Origin: Halpernia frigidisoli
GTDB lineage: Bacteria; Bacteroidota; Bacteroidia; Flavobacteriales; Weeksellaceae
Length of the DNA stretch: 64,000 nt
Reading direction: 5' to 3'
NCBI RefSeq assembly: GCF_900113805.1
Contig: NZ_FOQT01000001.1
Span: 186,001-250,000 of the forward strand
In this document: piece after piece, positions 17,715 to 26,711 of the stretch
Layout of the letters: each line of letters begins with the position of its first letter
Numbering within the stretch: position 1 is the stretch's first letter
Program-made: the position numbers and the translations under genes
Notes under the pieces: generated by a model
Told to the model about the DNA's origin: nothing
Databases searched by the model: none
What the model saw: the letters and a program-made list of their open reading frames with translations, nothing else

Positions 17715-18359
17715 TTAATTTAAAATTTCTTGTAAAGCCGTAGAAACTTCTTCAGCGTTATTCAAAACCATTAAATGACTTCCATTTTCTATTTCAAAAT
17801 CTGGTGGCAAAACTTTTAAAGGTAAAAGATGATCGTTACTTCCATGGATTCTGTGTAAATTTTGTGGTAAATAATCGTTTTTCCAGTTGATAATTTGTTC
17901 GATGGCCCAAACCGCAAAATCTAAATCGGTGTCTTTTAAAACTTCTTTTAATAAGTTTTTATCTTCTTCGTTTTTCACACCAAAAAGCCAATAAACAAAG
18001 AAATTGGTTTGTTTAAAAAGTTGTTTTGGAATTAATTTATTTAATTTAAAATAAGCTGCAAATTTGTATAAAAAGGGAATTTCAGATTTGTCTTTCGCAC
18101 TGGAAATTAAAATTATTTTTTCAGTTTTTATTTGTTTCGCAATTTCTACAGCTATTATTCCGCCAAAGGATAGACCGATAATCACGGGATTTTCTTCAGT
18201 AATTTGAGTTAATAATCGGGAAGCATAATCTGCAATGTTTTCATTCTTTTTTGTTGGGAGCCACTTTATGAAAACCGGCGTGCAATTGTAGAAATTTAAA
18301 CGATGAAACATTCTTTCATCTGCGCCAAGTCCACTTATTAAAAATATTTTTTTTGACAA
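17715..18359 (-). CDS. Alpha/beta hydrolase
   Basis: A 214-residue cytoplasmic alpha/beta hydrolase. The nucleophile elbow is IGLSFGG (Ser about 64), the N-terminal oxyanion region is ISGLGADERMFHRL, an acidic residue lies in IHGSNDHLLP near residue 171, and the catalytic His is probably in NGSHLMVL near residue 193. It is short for the fold, with a small cap of two helices. Substrate unknown. Probably co-transcribed with the small hypothetical gene 12 bp downstream. Confidence 0.8.
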   Translation of the reverse strand: MSKKIFLISGLGADERMFHRLNFYNCTPVFIKWLPTKKNENIADYASRLLTQITEENPVIIGLSFGGIIAVEIAKQIKTEKIILISSAKDKSEIPFLYKFAAYFKLNKLIPKQLFKQTNFFVYWLFGVKNEEDKNLLKEVLKDTDLDFAVWAIEQIINWKNDYLPQNLHRIHGSNDHLLPLKVLPPDFEIENGSHLMVLNNAEEVSTALQEILN

Positions 18360-18423
18360 AATCTATATTATTGGGATTCTAAAAGTACTAAATTATTTCT
18401 GACTTTTCTTCTACGCGATCATT

Positions 18424-18508
18424 GCGTAAGCGATTGGAACGGCATCCTTTTCTATTATTTTTTTTTAAAAAAATGAAAAAAAAGATATAGTGGAAAGCGC
18501 GGTGCTTC
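18424..18508 (-). repeat. Dispersed intergenic inverted-repeat element, copy C
   Basis: On the minus strand it reads CGCGCTTTCCACTATATCTTTTTT, an A/T spacer, then AAAAGGATGCCGTTCCAATCGC. It is closest to the copy at 29004. It begins just beyond the terminator that follows the DUF5686 gene and lies upstream of the alpha/beta hydrolase gene, all minus strand. Confidence 0.75.
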
Positions 18509-18512
18509 AAAT

Positions 18513-18552
18513 AAAAAAAAGGATTATTTTGAAATAAATAATCCTTTTTTTT
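18513..18552 (-). terminator. Rho-independent terminator after DUF5686 gene
   Basis: Arms AAAAAGGATTATT and AATAATCCTTTTT form a near-perfect stem with a loop of about 8 nt and a run of A (T on the minus strand). It lies about 22 nt after the DUF5686 stop. Confidence 0.85.
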
Positions 18553-18574
18553 ATTTAAAGCATACGCCCAAAAT

Positions 18575-21010
18575 TTAGAAACCTAAGAAGCTAAATTTCA
18601 ACTGTAATGCAAAATTTTCTTTGAAAACCGGCGTATTATAGTAACCAACGCGGTAGAAAAAGCCTAAATTAAATCTAGTAGAAAGAAAATTATTATACTG
18701 CAAACCAAATTCCTGGTAAAGGTGATCTAACGGCTGGAATTCAAAGTTATGGTACTCAGGATGCTTCATATCACCGATGATCCCGCGATAAATGACATCA
18801 AAACTGGAAATGTTTTTGCCAAAACTTTTAAAGTAAAGCGGAATTCTTTGTGAAACGTAGTAACCGGCAAATTTATCATTGTAGTATTTGCCGCCCTGCA
18901 TTGTTGCAAATCCCAAATAACTACTCAAATTGAAGTGAGAAAGCAAACCTGTGATCTCTCTTCCGCCCAAACCATTTGCGGAAAACTGATGCCAGATCGG
19001 TGTATCCGAAGTAGAAAAACCACCAAATAGGCGAACGCCTGTGTCACCTAATTTTGATTTAAAAACATGGTTTAACATAGCGTCAACTCTGCTGTACTGA
19101 AGATCGCCGCCCAAAGTTTTTATACCTTGTTCGTAATTTAAATACAATTCCGGATATTTCTGCTCATAAGTATATTTCCCCGAAGGCGTCATGATATTTT
19201 TAGAATTTGGCGAAAATTTAATAGAAACCAGAGTCGCAAAATTATCAAATTGATTGCCTAAATTTTTATAAGTATATGGAAAAAGCGATTCTTCTTTGTC
19301 TTTTTTTGCAGAAACATTGATGGTAATTCCGTTCGTAATATCGTTTTCGTAGGAAAGTTTTAATCCTTGAAAACCATAAAAACGGTCATTTTTTAAATCT
19401 ACGCCTGCATTACTCAACTTCATGCGGAAATCCCACTGGTTTTCACTAAAACGTCCAGCAGCCTGCACATCATCATAATATTCTACACGAAAAAAGGAAT
19501 TTTTTTGAAGTGTGGTTTTAAAATCAACACCGACTCCGTATTTAAAACCTCTATCTTTAAAACCATAAGCTATGTAAGCGTCCGGGGAAATATATTTGTT
19601 AAAATTTTCGTTTAATTTTATACCTAATCCAACGCGCAATCCTTCATACTGATCGTAACCAAGTAACTTTGCAGCGTTAAAATCGACAATTCCGTAGCGA
19701 ACTCTTCCTTTTAAAAGATTGCTATAAAAACTAGCTTTTCGGTCAAAATTTTCTTTTTGTCCCAAACTGTCAATTTTCACATATGTATTTTGCTCGCGTT
19801 CATCAAGCGGCAGCGTGCGGTATTGCGCAAGGGTAGAACCGTCTGATTTTTCTACACTCATCGTGTAACCACCGAAATCCTTCGAAGTAGCCACAGAAGG
19901 AGATTTAAAATCGAAATAGTCAGAATTTACATAAATATAATTACCGAATTTCGTCTCTTTTTCATCCTTTTTTTCTTTCGGAGAATTATCTTTAAAAGAA
20001 GTGTCACCGGCTTTTATTTTTACATTTTCTTTTTCTAAAAACCATTTGTTGTCGTGGAGATTCCAGATTGAGGTAATACTGCCTTCGCTTTTTATTTTGC
20101 TATTACTTTCTATTTTCTTTAATCCGTAAGTTTGTTTGTCAACATAGAGAAGTCCGCTGAATTTTCTACGGTTCGTCGCTTCCTGTTTGCCAACCGGACG
20201 AAAACGAATCACGTAATTTTCACGACCGTCAATTTGTATAGAATCTGTTAAGAAAAATCGGTAAAGATTTCTGTTTTCTCTTTTTATTTCTTTGGGAATT
20301 TCCTTAAGATTTGAGCGAAAAGCCATCAATTCATAAACCGGATTTTGCAAACCTGAAACACGATTGTCCAACACATTAACCTTATCCCCATATTTTTGTG
20401 AATAAAGATGTTCCTGAACGCGTTCCCAAAGAAAATATTTACTCGTTTTTACGATTTTGGAAACGTTGACTAATTTTACAGAATCTTCTTTTTTCTTCTC
20501 TGAAAGATTATTTGGAGATACATTTTTTAAGGAATCATTTCTTTTTGAAACATAATCTCTGTAAGTCGAAAGACTGTCTGTGTTGATATCGTAGGCGATT
20601 TTATTATATGATTTATAACTGTAAGATTCTAAACTTTTTGGAGAGTTTTCGCTATATTTTTCATTTACGAGATTCAAAATCCGCAATGCCCGCGGATCGC
20701 TAATGTCGTTAACAACAACACCTTCGATATTTTTTTCATTTTGATCTTCTTTAGCTAAAGAAACTTCCATTTTTTTATCAACAACCGCGTCATCCTGAAT
20801 AAAACCGACTTTGTAAATGCTCACTTTTGAACATTTGGATTTAAAATTTAAATTTCCTTGTGCATCAGTATAGCCGATTACTTTATTATTACAGCTTATT
20901 TTAGCACCCGAAACTGGAGTGCCATTTGCGTCAGAGACAACTGTAAGCTTTGATTGTGCTGAAAAAAAAGTGGAAATGATGAGGAGGAAAAAAAGAGATA
21001 TATTTTTCAT
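18575..21010 (-). CDS. DUF5686 outer-membrane protein with CarboxypepD_reg-like domain
   Basis: An 811-residue exported protein. The signal peptide is MKNISLFFLLIISTFFSAQ; residues of about 20-95 form a carboxypeptidase-regulatory-like beta sandwich (VVSDANGTPVSGAKISCNNKVIGYTDAQGNLNF) common at the front of Bacteroidota outer-membrane proteins. The middle is a soluble DUF5686 domain. The last 400 residues alternate aromatic and polar residues and end in LQLKFSFLGF, consistent with a beta barrel and a terminal Phe. Function is unknown; relatives are surface-associated. It is a single-gene unit with a terminator after it and the alaS terminator before it. Confidence 0.85.
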   Translation of the reverse strand: MKNISLFFLLIISTFFSAQSKLTVVSDANGTPVSGAKISCNNKVIGYTDAQGNLNFKSKCSKVSIYKVGFIQDDAVVDKKMEVSLAKEDQNEKNIEGVVVNDISDPRALRILNLVNEKYSENSPKSLESYSYKSYNKIAYDINTDSLSTYRDYVSKRNDSLKNVSPNNLSEKKKEDSVKLVNVSKIVKTSKYFLWERVQEHLYSQKYGDKVNVLDNRVSGLQNPVYELMAFRSNLKEIPKEIKRENRNLYRFFLTDSIQIDGRENYVIRFRPVGKQEATNRRKFSGLLYVDKQTYGLKKIESNSKIKSEGSITSIWNLHDNKWFLEKENVKIKAGDTSFKDNSPKEKKDEKETKFGNYIYVNSDYFDFKSPSVATSKDFGGYTMSVEKSDGSTLAQYRTLPLDEREQNTYVKIDSLGQKENFDRKASFYSNLLKGRVRYGIVDFNAAKLLGYDQYEGLRVGLGIKLNENFNKYISPDAYIAYGFKDRGFKYGVGVDFKTTLQKNSFFRVEYYDDVQAAGRFSENQWDFRMKLSNAGVDLKNDRFYGFQGLKLSYENDITNGITINVSAKKDKEESLFPYTYKNLGNQFDNFATLVSIKFSPNSKNIMTPSGKYTYEQKYPELYLNYEQGIKTLGGDLQYSRVDAMLNHVFKSKLGDTGVRLFGGFSTSDTPIWHQFSANGLGGREITGLLSHFNLSSYLGFATMQGGKYYNDKFAGYYVSQRIPLYFKSFGKNISSFDVIYRGIIGDMKHPEYHNFEFQPLDHLYQEFGLQYNNFLSTRFNLGFFYRVGYYNTPVFKENFALQLKFSFLGF

Positions 21011-21070
21011 AAAATATTTTTAACAAATTTATAGTAATTATTAAGATTTTTTACTTTTTCTGCAAAAGAA

Positions 21071-21102
21071 AAAAGGGTGTCAAAAATTGAACCCTTTTCT
21101 TA
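21071..21102 (-). terminator. Rho-independent terminator after alaS
   Basis: AAAAGGGT and ACCCTTTT arms flank a loop of about 12 nt and are followed on the minus strand by a T-rich run, about 20 nt beyond the alaS stop. Confidence 0.75.
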
Positions 21103-21121
21103 ATTGTATATTAAAAAATTT

Positions 21122-23779
21122 TTAAATTTCTAAAGCCATTTGATACGCTTTTTCTAAACCTTCAAGGTTTTTTCCACCTGCCGTTGCAAAACCAGGGTTT
21201 CCACCGCCGCCGCCTTGGATTTCTTTTGCCATATTTTTAATGATATTTCCCGCTTGAAATTTTCCTTCCAGATCTGCAGAAACGCCAACGGTGATCATTG
21301 GTTTTCCTTGCGAATCAGATAAAATAATGGTTACAGAATTGGGAATTTCTTTCTTTAATTGGAAAACCAGATCTTTCACAGAACCTGCATCAAGCGAAGT
21401 TTTCTTTACTAAAAGCATTTTCCCGTCTTTTTCTTGGTAATTATTTTTCCAGTCAGAAACTTCGCTATTTGCTTTTTCTTTATTTAAAGAATCGATTTCC
21501 GATTTTAAATTTGAGTTTTCTTCTAATAATTTTTCAACAGATTTTTTAAGATCTTTAGTTTTTAAAAGTTCAGAAAGTTCTTTAATTTCTATTTCTAAAT
21601 TTTTAAAATATTCAGAACTTTTTTCACCAGAAATCGCTTCAATACGTCTGATTCCAGCCGCCGCTGAAGTTTCTTGCTGAATTTTAAAATGACCAATTTC
21701 GCCTGTATTTTTCACATGCGTTCCGCCACACAATTCTTTGGAACTTCCAAACTGAATTAATCGAACATTATCGCCGTATTTCTCCCCAAAAAGAGCCATT
21801 GCGCCTTTTTCCATGGCTTCAGCAATTGGAATGTTTCTAAATTCTTGTAATGCTAAATTTTCTTTAATTTTTTGGTTGACTTTACTTTCAACCAAAGCCA
21901 GATCTTCTTCGCCGATTTTCCCAAAATGTGAAAAATCAAAACGAAGGTAATTTGGACTTACAAAAGACCCTTTTTGTTCGACGTGCGTTCCTAATACATC
22001 TCGCAAAGCCTCGTGCAACAAATGTGTCGCAGAATGATTGGCTTGGGAATTTTGGCGGTCGTCATTCTTAATTTTAGCAAAAAACAAGGCACCGGCATCT
22101 TTTGGCAAATCTTTAATTAAAGAAATATTAAGATTATTTTCTTTTTTAGTTTCCAGAATTTCAATTATTTCTGGATTATTTTCAATATTAAATAAATTAG
22201 GATTTGAAATATCAAAATCTTTCGCATAAGACGGAATCAGAAAACCTTTATCGCCAATTTGTCCGCCACCTTCTGGATAAAAAGGTGTTTTTGCTAAAAC
22301 AATTTGGTGAAAAATTCCATCTTTATTTTCTATTTTTCTAAATCTGTTAATAGAAGTTTCCGTTTCAGATTCATCGTAACCAACAAATTCTTGTGGACTT
22401 TCATCTAAAATTTCCCAGTCGTAAACTTTCTGTGCAGAAGATTTTTTAGAACGCGTTTTTTGATTTAGCATTTCTTCGTCAAACGCTTTTTCATCGATGC
22501 TTAAACCTTTTTCTTCTGCAATAATTCTTGATAAATCTGCGGGAAAACCAAACGTGTCGTACAATTCAAAAACCTGATTTCCAGGAAGAATTTTTTCGTT
22601 TTTAAAAATCGTTTCTGTAATAATATGATCAAGTCGAAGCAAACCGGTTTCAATGGTTTTTAAGAAAGAATTTTCTTCTTCTTTTATAACTTCAGTTATC
22701 AGTTTTTCCTGTTTAATTAATTCCGGGAAAAAATCGCCCATTTCATTTTTTAAAACTGCAACCAATTCAAAAAGAAAGGCTTCTTTCATATTTAAAAAAC
22801 GGTAAGAATAAGAAATTGCTCTACGCAAAATCCTTCGTATAACATAACCTGCGCCTGTATTTGAAGGTAATTGTCCGTCTGCAATCGCAAAAGAAACTGC
22901 GCGAATATGATCGACTAAAACACGGATGGCAATGTCTTTTTCATCTTCTAAAATCCCGGTGTATTTTTGACCGGAAAGTTCTTCAACTTTTGAAATTAAA
23001 GGCGTGAAAACATCGGTGTCATAATTTGAAGTTTTCCCTTGCAAAGCCATACACAAACGCTCAAAACCCATTCCTGTATCGACATGTTTGTTGGGTAATT
23101 TTTCTAAACTTCCGTCGGCTTTTCGGTTAAATTCCATGAAAACCAGATTCCAAACTTCTACAACTTGCGGATGATCGTTATTAACCAAATCTAAACCGGA
23201 AACTTTTGCTTTTTCTTCGTCGCTTCTGATATCAATGTGAATTTCTGAACACGGTCCGCACGGTCCGGATTCACCCATTTCCCAGAAATTATCTTTTTTA
23301 TTTCCATTAATAATTCGGTCTTCTGAAATGTGTTTTTTCCAGTAATCAAAGGCTTCCTGATCTCGTCCTAAATTTTCGTTTTTGTCGCCTTCAAAAACGG
23401 TAACGTATAAATTTTCTTTTGGAATTTTATAAACTTCAGTTAATAATTCCCACGCAAAATCAATGGCTTCTTTTTTAAAATAATCACCGAAAGACCAGTT
23501 TCCGAGCATTTCAAACATCGTGTGGTGGTATGTATCGCGGCCAACATCGTCCAAATCATTGTGTTTCCCGGAAACGCGCAAACATTTTTGAGTGTCTGCA
23601 ATTCTTGGCGAACTTGGCGTTTTGTAGCCTAAAAAGTAATCTTTAAACTGCGTCATTCCAGAGTTGGAAAACATCAAAGTGGGATCATCCTTTAAAACAA
23701 TTGGTGCAGAAGGCACGATTTGATGCTGTTTACTTTTAAAATAATCTAAAAATTGCTGACGGATATTTTGTGAAGTCAT
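21122..23779 (-). CDS. alaS: Alanyl-tRNA synthetase
   Basis: An 885-residue class II aminoacyl-tRNA synthetase that charges tRNA-Ala. The catalytic core occupies about residues 1-460 (motif region FSNSGMTQFKDYFLG; class II Arg in DTYHHTMFEMLGNWSFGDYF). The editing domain carries the zinc-binding pair NHSATHLLH near residue 585 and CGGTHV near 685. The C-terminal glycine-rich GGGGGNPGFATAGG domain completes it. Length is typical. It is flanked by its own terminator and by a TAAATTTG-type promoter box upstream on the minus strand. Confidence 0.97.
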   Translation of the reverse strand: MTSQNIRQQFLDYFKSKQHQIVPSAPIVLKDDPTLMFSNSGMTQFKDYFLGYKTPSSPRIADTQKCLRVSGKHNDLDDVGRDTYHHTMFEMLGNWSFGDYFKKEAIDFAWELLTEVYKIPKENLYVTVFEGDKNENLGRDQEAFDYWKKHISEDRIINGNKKDNFWEMGESGPCGPCSEIHIDIRSDEEKAKVSGLDLVNNDHPQVVEVWNLVFMEFNRKADGSLEKLPNKHVDTGMGFERLCMALQGKTSNYDTDVFTPLISKVEELSGQKYTGILEDEKDIAIRVLVDHIRAVSFAIADGQLPSNTGAGYVIRRILRRAISYSYRFLNMKEAFLFELVAVLKNEMGDFFPELIKQEKLITEVIKEEENSFLKTIETGLLRLDHIITETIFKNEKILPGNQVFELYDTFGFPADLSRIIAEEKGLSIDEKAFDEEMLNQKTRSKKSSAQKVYDWEILDESPQEFVGYDESETETSINRFRKIENKDGIFHQIVLAKTPFYPEGGGQIGDKGFLIPSYAKDFDISNPNLFNIENNPEIIEILETKKENNLNISLIKDLPKDAGALFFAKIKNDDRQNSQANHSATHLLHEALRDVLGTHVEQKGSFVSPNYLRFDFSHFGKIGEEDLALVESKVNQKIKENLALQEFRNIPIAEAMEKGAMALFGEKYGDNVRLIQFGSSKELCGGTHVKNTGEIGHFKIQQETSAAAGIRRIEAISGEKSSEYFKNLEIEIKELSELLKTKDLKKSVEKLLEENSNLKSEIDSLNKEKANSEVSDWKNNYQEKDGKMLLVKKTSLDAGSVKDLVFQLKKEIPNSVTIILSDSQGKPMITVGVSADLEGKFQAGNIIKNMAKEIQGGGGGNPGFATAGGKNLEGLEKAYQMALEI

Positions 23780-23856
23780 TTTGCTTTTTAATAATCTGCA
23801 AATTTAAGAAAATTTTGAGTGTTAAAAGTTGACAATTTATACGATTTGTGAGAAAA

Positions 23857-23887
23857 ACCTTGTCAAGGTTTCAAACGTTGACAAGGT
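23857..23887 (-). terminator. Hairpin terminator after the 228-residue gene
   Basis: A perfect 10-bp inverted repeat, ACCTTGTCAA/TTGACAAGGT, with an 11-nt loop. On the minus strand it is followed by TTTTT. It starts right at the gene's stop codon. Confidence 0.8.
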
Positions 23888-24573
23888 CAAAATTGCCGTT
23901 TTCTTAAACTAAAAATAGAAATGCAGAATAAAATAAAATAACCAAAAACAATCAAAAATGCTGAGTTTGGAAGTTTAAAAAAATCTAAAAGTGAAGGTTT
24001 TATTGAATAGAAAAAATCAAGAAACCATTTTGAATATCTATTTTCTGAAAGAATTTGTTCATATTTAAACTGATAGAAAGTTTGTGAAATCTGATCATTG
24101 CAAAGATAACAAGGTTCGTCAATCTTATTAGGATCTTTATAATTTACAACTGCAAAAACATTTCCAGTTCCATTCAAGTCAATAAAGTAGTTAGCGTTTT
24201 TGGCAATATGAAAATCGTTTAGGATAGAAGCGAAATCACCATAAGTGCTGTTTTTGTTTAAAACAAATTCAAGTCCAGCATATTTAATATTATTTTCAGT
24301 TAATTTTTTAATTTCTGAAACATAAAATTTAGAATTGCTTTTTGCTAATTTGCTTGGAACAATAATTTTTTTACTATTTAAATCCTTTGAAGGATTTAAA
24401 TCATATTGTGAAACCAAGTTTTTAGCAGATTCTACTTTTGCTGGCAGACCGATATCCATCACATTTGGAATTGGCTTTTGAAGTTCTCGATTTCCCAAAT
24501 ACCAAAATACCAGCGGAATAAGAATTGCGCTGATCATTCCGGGAACGTAATATATTTTCTTTAAAGTTTTCAT
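23887..24573 (-). CDS. Hypothetical protein with terminal membrane helices
   Basis: I do not recognise this 228-residue protein. It has one N-terminal helix (about residues 8-26) and one C-terminal helix (about 203-220), with a periplasmic or cytosolic middle domain of about 150 residues containing paired cysteines in EPCYLCNDQ. The strand-helix pattern around FYVSEIKKLTENNIKYAGLEFVL loosely recalls ExbD/TolR domains, but the membrane layout differs. It sits upstream of alaS and downstream of a repeat element, in its own transcription unit. Confidence 0.6.
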   Translation of the reverse strand: MKTLKKIYYVPGMISAILIPLVFWYLGNRELQKPIPNVMDIGLPAKVESAKNLVSQYDLNPSKDLNSKKIIVPSKLAKSNSKFYVSEIKKLTENNIKYAGLEFVLNKNSTYGDFASILNDFHIAKNANYFIDLNGTGNVFAVVNYKDPNKIDEPCYLCNDQISQTFYQFKYEQILSENRYSKWFLDFFYSIKPSLLDFFKLPNSAFLIVFGYFILFCISIFSLRKRQF

Positions 24574-24638
24574 TGAAAAATTAAAGTTAATGAAATGTAT
24601 TTTGTTTTTATTAAATTCTTTGAAAATAGCGAAAATTT

Positions 24639-24714
24639 GCAGCCCGACTTGAGTGGAAATCCTTTTTTTGCATTTGAAAAAAAAGATTGGAAACGGAAGG
24701 CGGAAATTGCTGCC
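24639..24714 (-). repeat. Dispersed intergenic inverted-repeat element, copy B
   Basis: Nearly identical to copy A at both arms: on the minus strand GGCAGCAATTTCCGCCTTCC leads to CAATCTTTTTTT, and the closing arm has GGATTTCCACTCAAGTCGGG. The spacer is shorter and unrelated. It follows the terminator of the ABC-2 permease gene and precedes the 228-residue gene, all minus strand. Confidence 0.85.
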
Positions 24715-24720
24715 CCAAAA

Positions 24721-24750
24721 AAAATCCGCAAAATAACTTTGCGGATTTTT
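24721..24750 (-). terminator. Terminator after ABC transporter operon
   Basis: ATCCGCAAA/TTTGCGGAT stem with a 5-nt loop and A/T tracts on both sides; on the minus strand it lies about 65 nt beyond the permease stop. Confidence 0.85.
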
Positions 24751-24815
24751 ATAAATATTGATATTATTCAGTTGATTTTTAAACTAAAACCTAAAAACCA
24801 TAACCTAATACCTAA

Positions 24816-25661
24816 TTACCAATCTCTCTTTTTCAAGATTAAATAAGAACCTGCGATAAAGATAATTGACCAAACTACACACGCAATTAATGCGCCTGTT
24901 GGATAGTGAAATTGATATTCCATTCCTAATATTTTCGCCAGTTTTAGTCTGTTAAAAGGTGCTTCGATCAATTTTGACATGCTGCTTAAAGGTAAATAAT
25001 CTGAAAAAAATGTTTTTTCTTCCATTACTTTCATCACTTCTTTTGGATTTAAACCTCTTACGTTAGCAAACTTTTCAATTCCGCTTGCGATGCCTTCTAC
25101 AAACCACAAAACAAAAAATCCTAAAAATACAAAAATTGATTTACGAAGTAAAATTGACAAAAACATGAGGAAAGAAAAGAAGGTGAAAAGTTTTAGAAAA
25201 TAGTTTCCGATGAAGAAAATTTCCTTGAAGACTGCTTCGCTGTCCTGGTTTTCAGAATAAGTTTTGCCTAAATAAAGCGTGATCAAAAACACCAAAACTG
25301 TTGATGCTAAAGAAAATATTAAAATAGTGGAAAGTTTGGAAATGATAAATTCTTTCCGACTTAAACCGTCAATTAAATTCTGTTTAAACATTCGGTTTGA
25401 GAATTCCTGGCAGATGGAAAAAATAATAATACAGCCCAAAAATATTTTAAGCAAACCTACAATGTAAGTCGTGAAATTCCAGATTTCGGGAAAGTTGTAA
25501 ATGCCTTCTTCCCTTAAATTGATATTCTTTCCGAATAAATCAAAATCAATTAAACCGACGAAAAGTAAGAGGATTACAATAGAAAAGTAGAGGATCGTGA
25601 AGATTTTGAAGGGCTTGTAATTGTAGTTTTTCAGCCATTCTATTTTTATTAATCTGTTCAT
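24816..25661 (-). CDS. ABC-2 type transporter permease
   Basis: A 281-residue integral membrane protein with about six helices (clear hydrophobic stretches near residues 20-40, 60-82, 108-128, 150-166, 170-190 and 255-275). Between helices lies the segment FSICQEFSNRMFKQNLIDGLSRKEFI, typical of ABC-2 permeases. It follows the ATPase gene by 1 bp and is certainly its partner. The substrate cannot be read; such pairs in Bacteroidota are often gliding-type or drug-export systems. Confidence 0.88.
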   Translation of the reverse strand: MNRLIKIEWLKNYNYKPFKIFTILYFSIVILLLFVGLIDFDLFGKNINLREEGIYNFPEIWNFTTYIVGLLKIFLGCIIIFSICQEFSNRMFKQNLIDGLSRKEFIISKLSTILIFSLASTVLVFLITLYLGKTYSENQDSEAVFKEIFFIGNYFLKLFTFFSFLMFLSILLRKSIFVFLGFFVLWFVEGIASGIEKFANVRGLNPKEVMKVMEEKTFFSDYLPLSSMSKLIEAPFNRLKLAKILGMEYQFHYPTGALIACVVWSIIFIAGSYLILKKRDW

Positions 25662-25662
25662 G

Positions 25663-26553
25663 TTATTTTTTTACAAGTTCTAAAAATTGGGTTTCAAGGC
25701 TTTCTTTTTTCTTCACTAAATGAGAAAGGAAAATATCTTTTTTTACTAAAATCTGGTTTAGATCTTTCGCGGAAATATCATCAGAAATCTGCGCAACGAT
25801 TAAATTTTCTTTCATTTTCACCGATGAAAATAAATTTAAATCAGTTAAAATTTTCATCAAATTTTCAGGATTTTCTGCATTTAATTCGAAAAAACCTTTG
25901 CTGTTGCTCATACCTTCGACACTTCCTGAATAGAGCGACGTTCCATTTTTTAGAACGATCACGTGACTGCAAATTTTTTCAATCTCGTCAAGTAAATGGC
26001 TTGCAATTATAATTGTAGTTCCGGTTTTTGCGATATTTGAAATAATTTCACGGATCTGAATAATTCCTTCCGGATCCAAACCGTTTGTTGGTTCGTCTAA
26101 AATTAAAACTTGCGGTGAATTCAACATCGCAGAAGCAATCGCTAAACGCTGTTTCATTCCCAGCGAATAGGTTTTAAAAGGATCTTTTTTTCTGCCTAAT
26201 AAGCCAACGATTTCTAAAACTTCGTCAATTTTAGTAAAGGGAACACCTTTGATTTCAGCAACAATTTGTAAGTTTTTTTCAGCACTTAAATAAGGATAAA
26301 AATTGGGTTGTTCGATAATTGCACCGATTTTTTTTAAAGTATCAGTCGAAGTTCCTTTTTCGCCAAACCAGTACCAATCGCCGGAAGTTGGGTTTATGGT
26401 CGTTAATAACATACCAAAAGTCGTCGATTTTCCGCTACCGTTTGGACCGAGAAGTCCGTAAACATTGCCTTTTTCTACATCAAATGAAATATTATCAACG
26501 GCCATATGTTTAAATTTTTTGGTGAGATTTTTCACCGAAAGTACATTTTCCAT
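25663..26553 (-). CDS. ABC transporter ATP-binding protein
   Basis: A 296-residue ABC ATPase that powers the permease encoded 1 bp downstream. Walker A is GPNGSGKS (about 36-43), the signature is YSLGMKQRLAIASAM near residue 134, Walker B is VLILDEPTNGLDPEG near residue 155, and the H-loop is ASHLLDE. The C-terminal 80 residues are the extra domain found in ABC-2 exporter ATPases. All motifs look intact. Confidence 0.95.
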   Translation of the reverse strand: MENVLSVKNLTKKFKHMAVDNISFDVEKGNVYGLLGPNGSGKSTTFGMLLTTINPTSGDWYWFGEKGTSTDTLKKIGAIIEQPNFYPYLSAEKNLQIVAEIKGVPFTKIDEVLEIVGLLGRKKDPFKTYSLGMKQRLAIASAMLNSPQVLILDEPTNGLDPEGIIQIREIISNIAKTGTTIIIASHLLDEIEKICSHVIVLKNGTSLYSGSVEGMSNSKGFFELNAENPENLMKILTDLNLFSSVKMKENLIVAQISDDISAKDLNQILVKKDIFLSHLVKKKESLETQFLELVKK

Positions 26554-26711
26554 TAATTATTTGTTTGCTTATTTAGTAGTTTTAAAAGTTATATTGTTAC
26601 AATTTTCAGTTAAAGTTGAAAAAGTCAAATCTTAAAATTTAAATGGTATTTATTTTATAATAGTTCTAAATTGGTTAAAATTTTTAAATTTGATATTCTA
26701 AATAAGATTTA

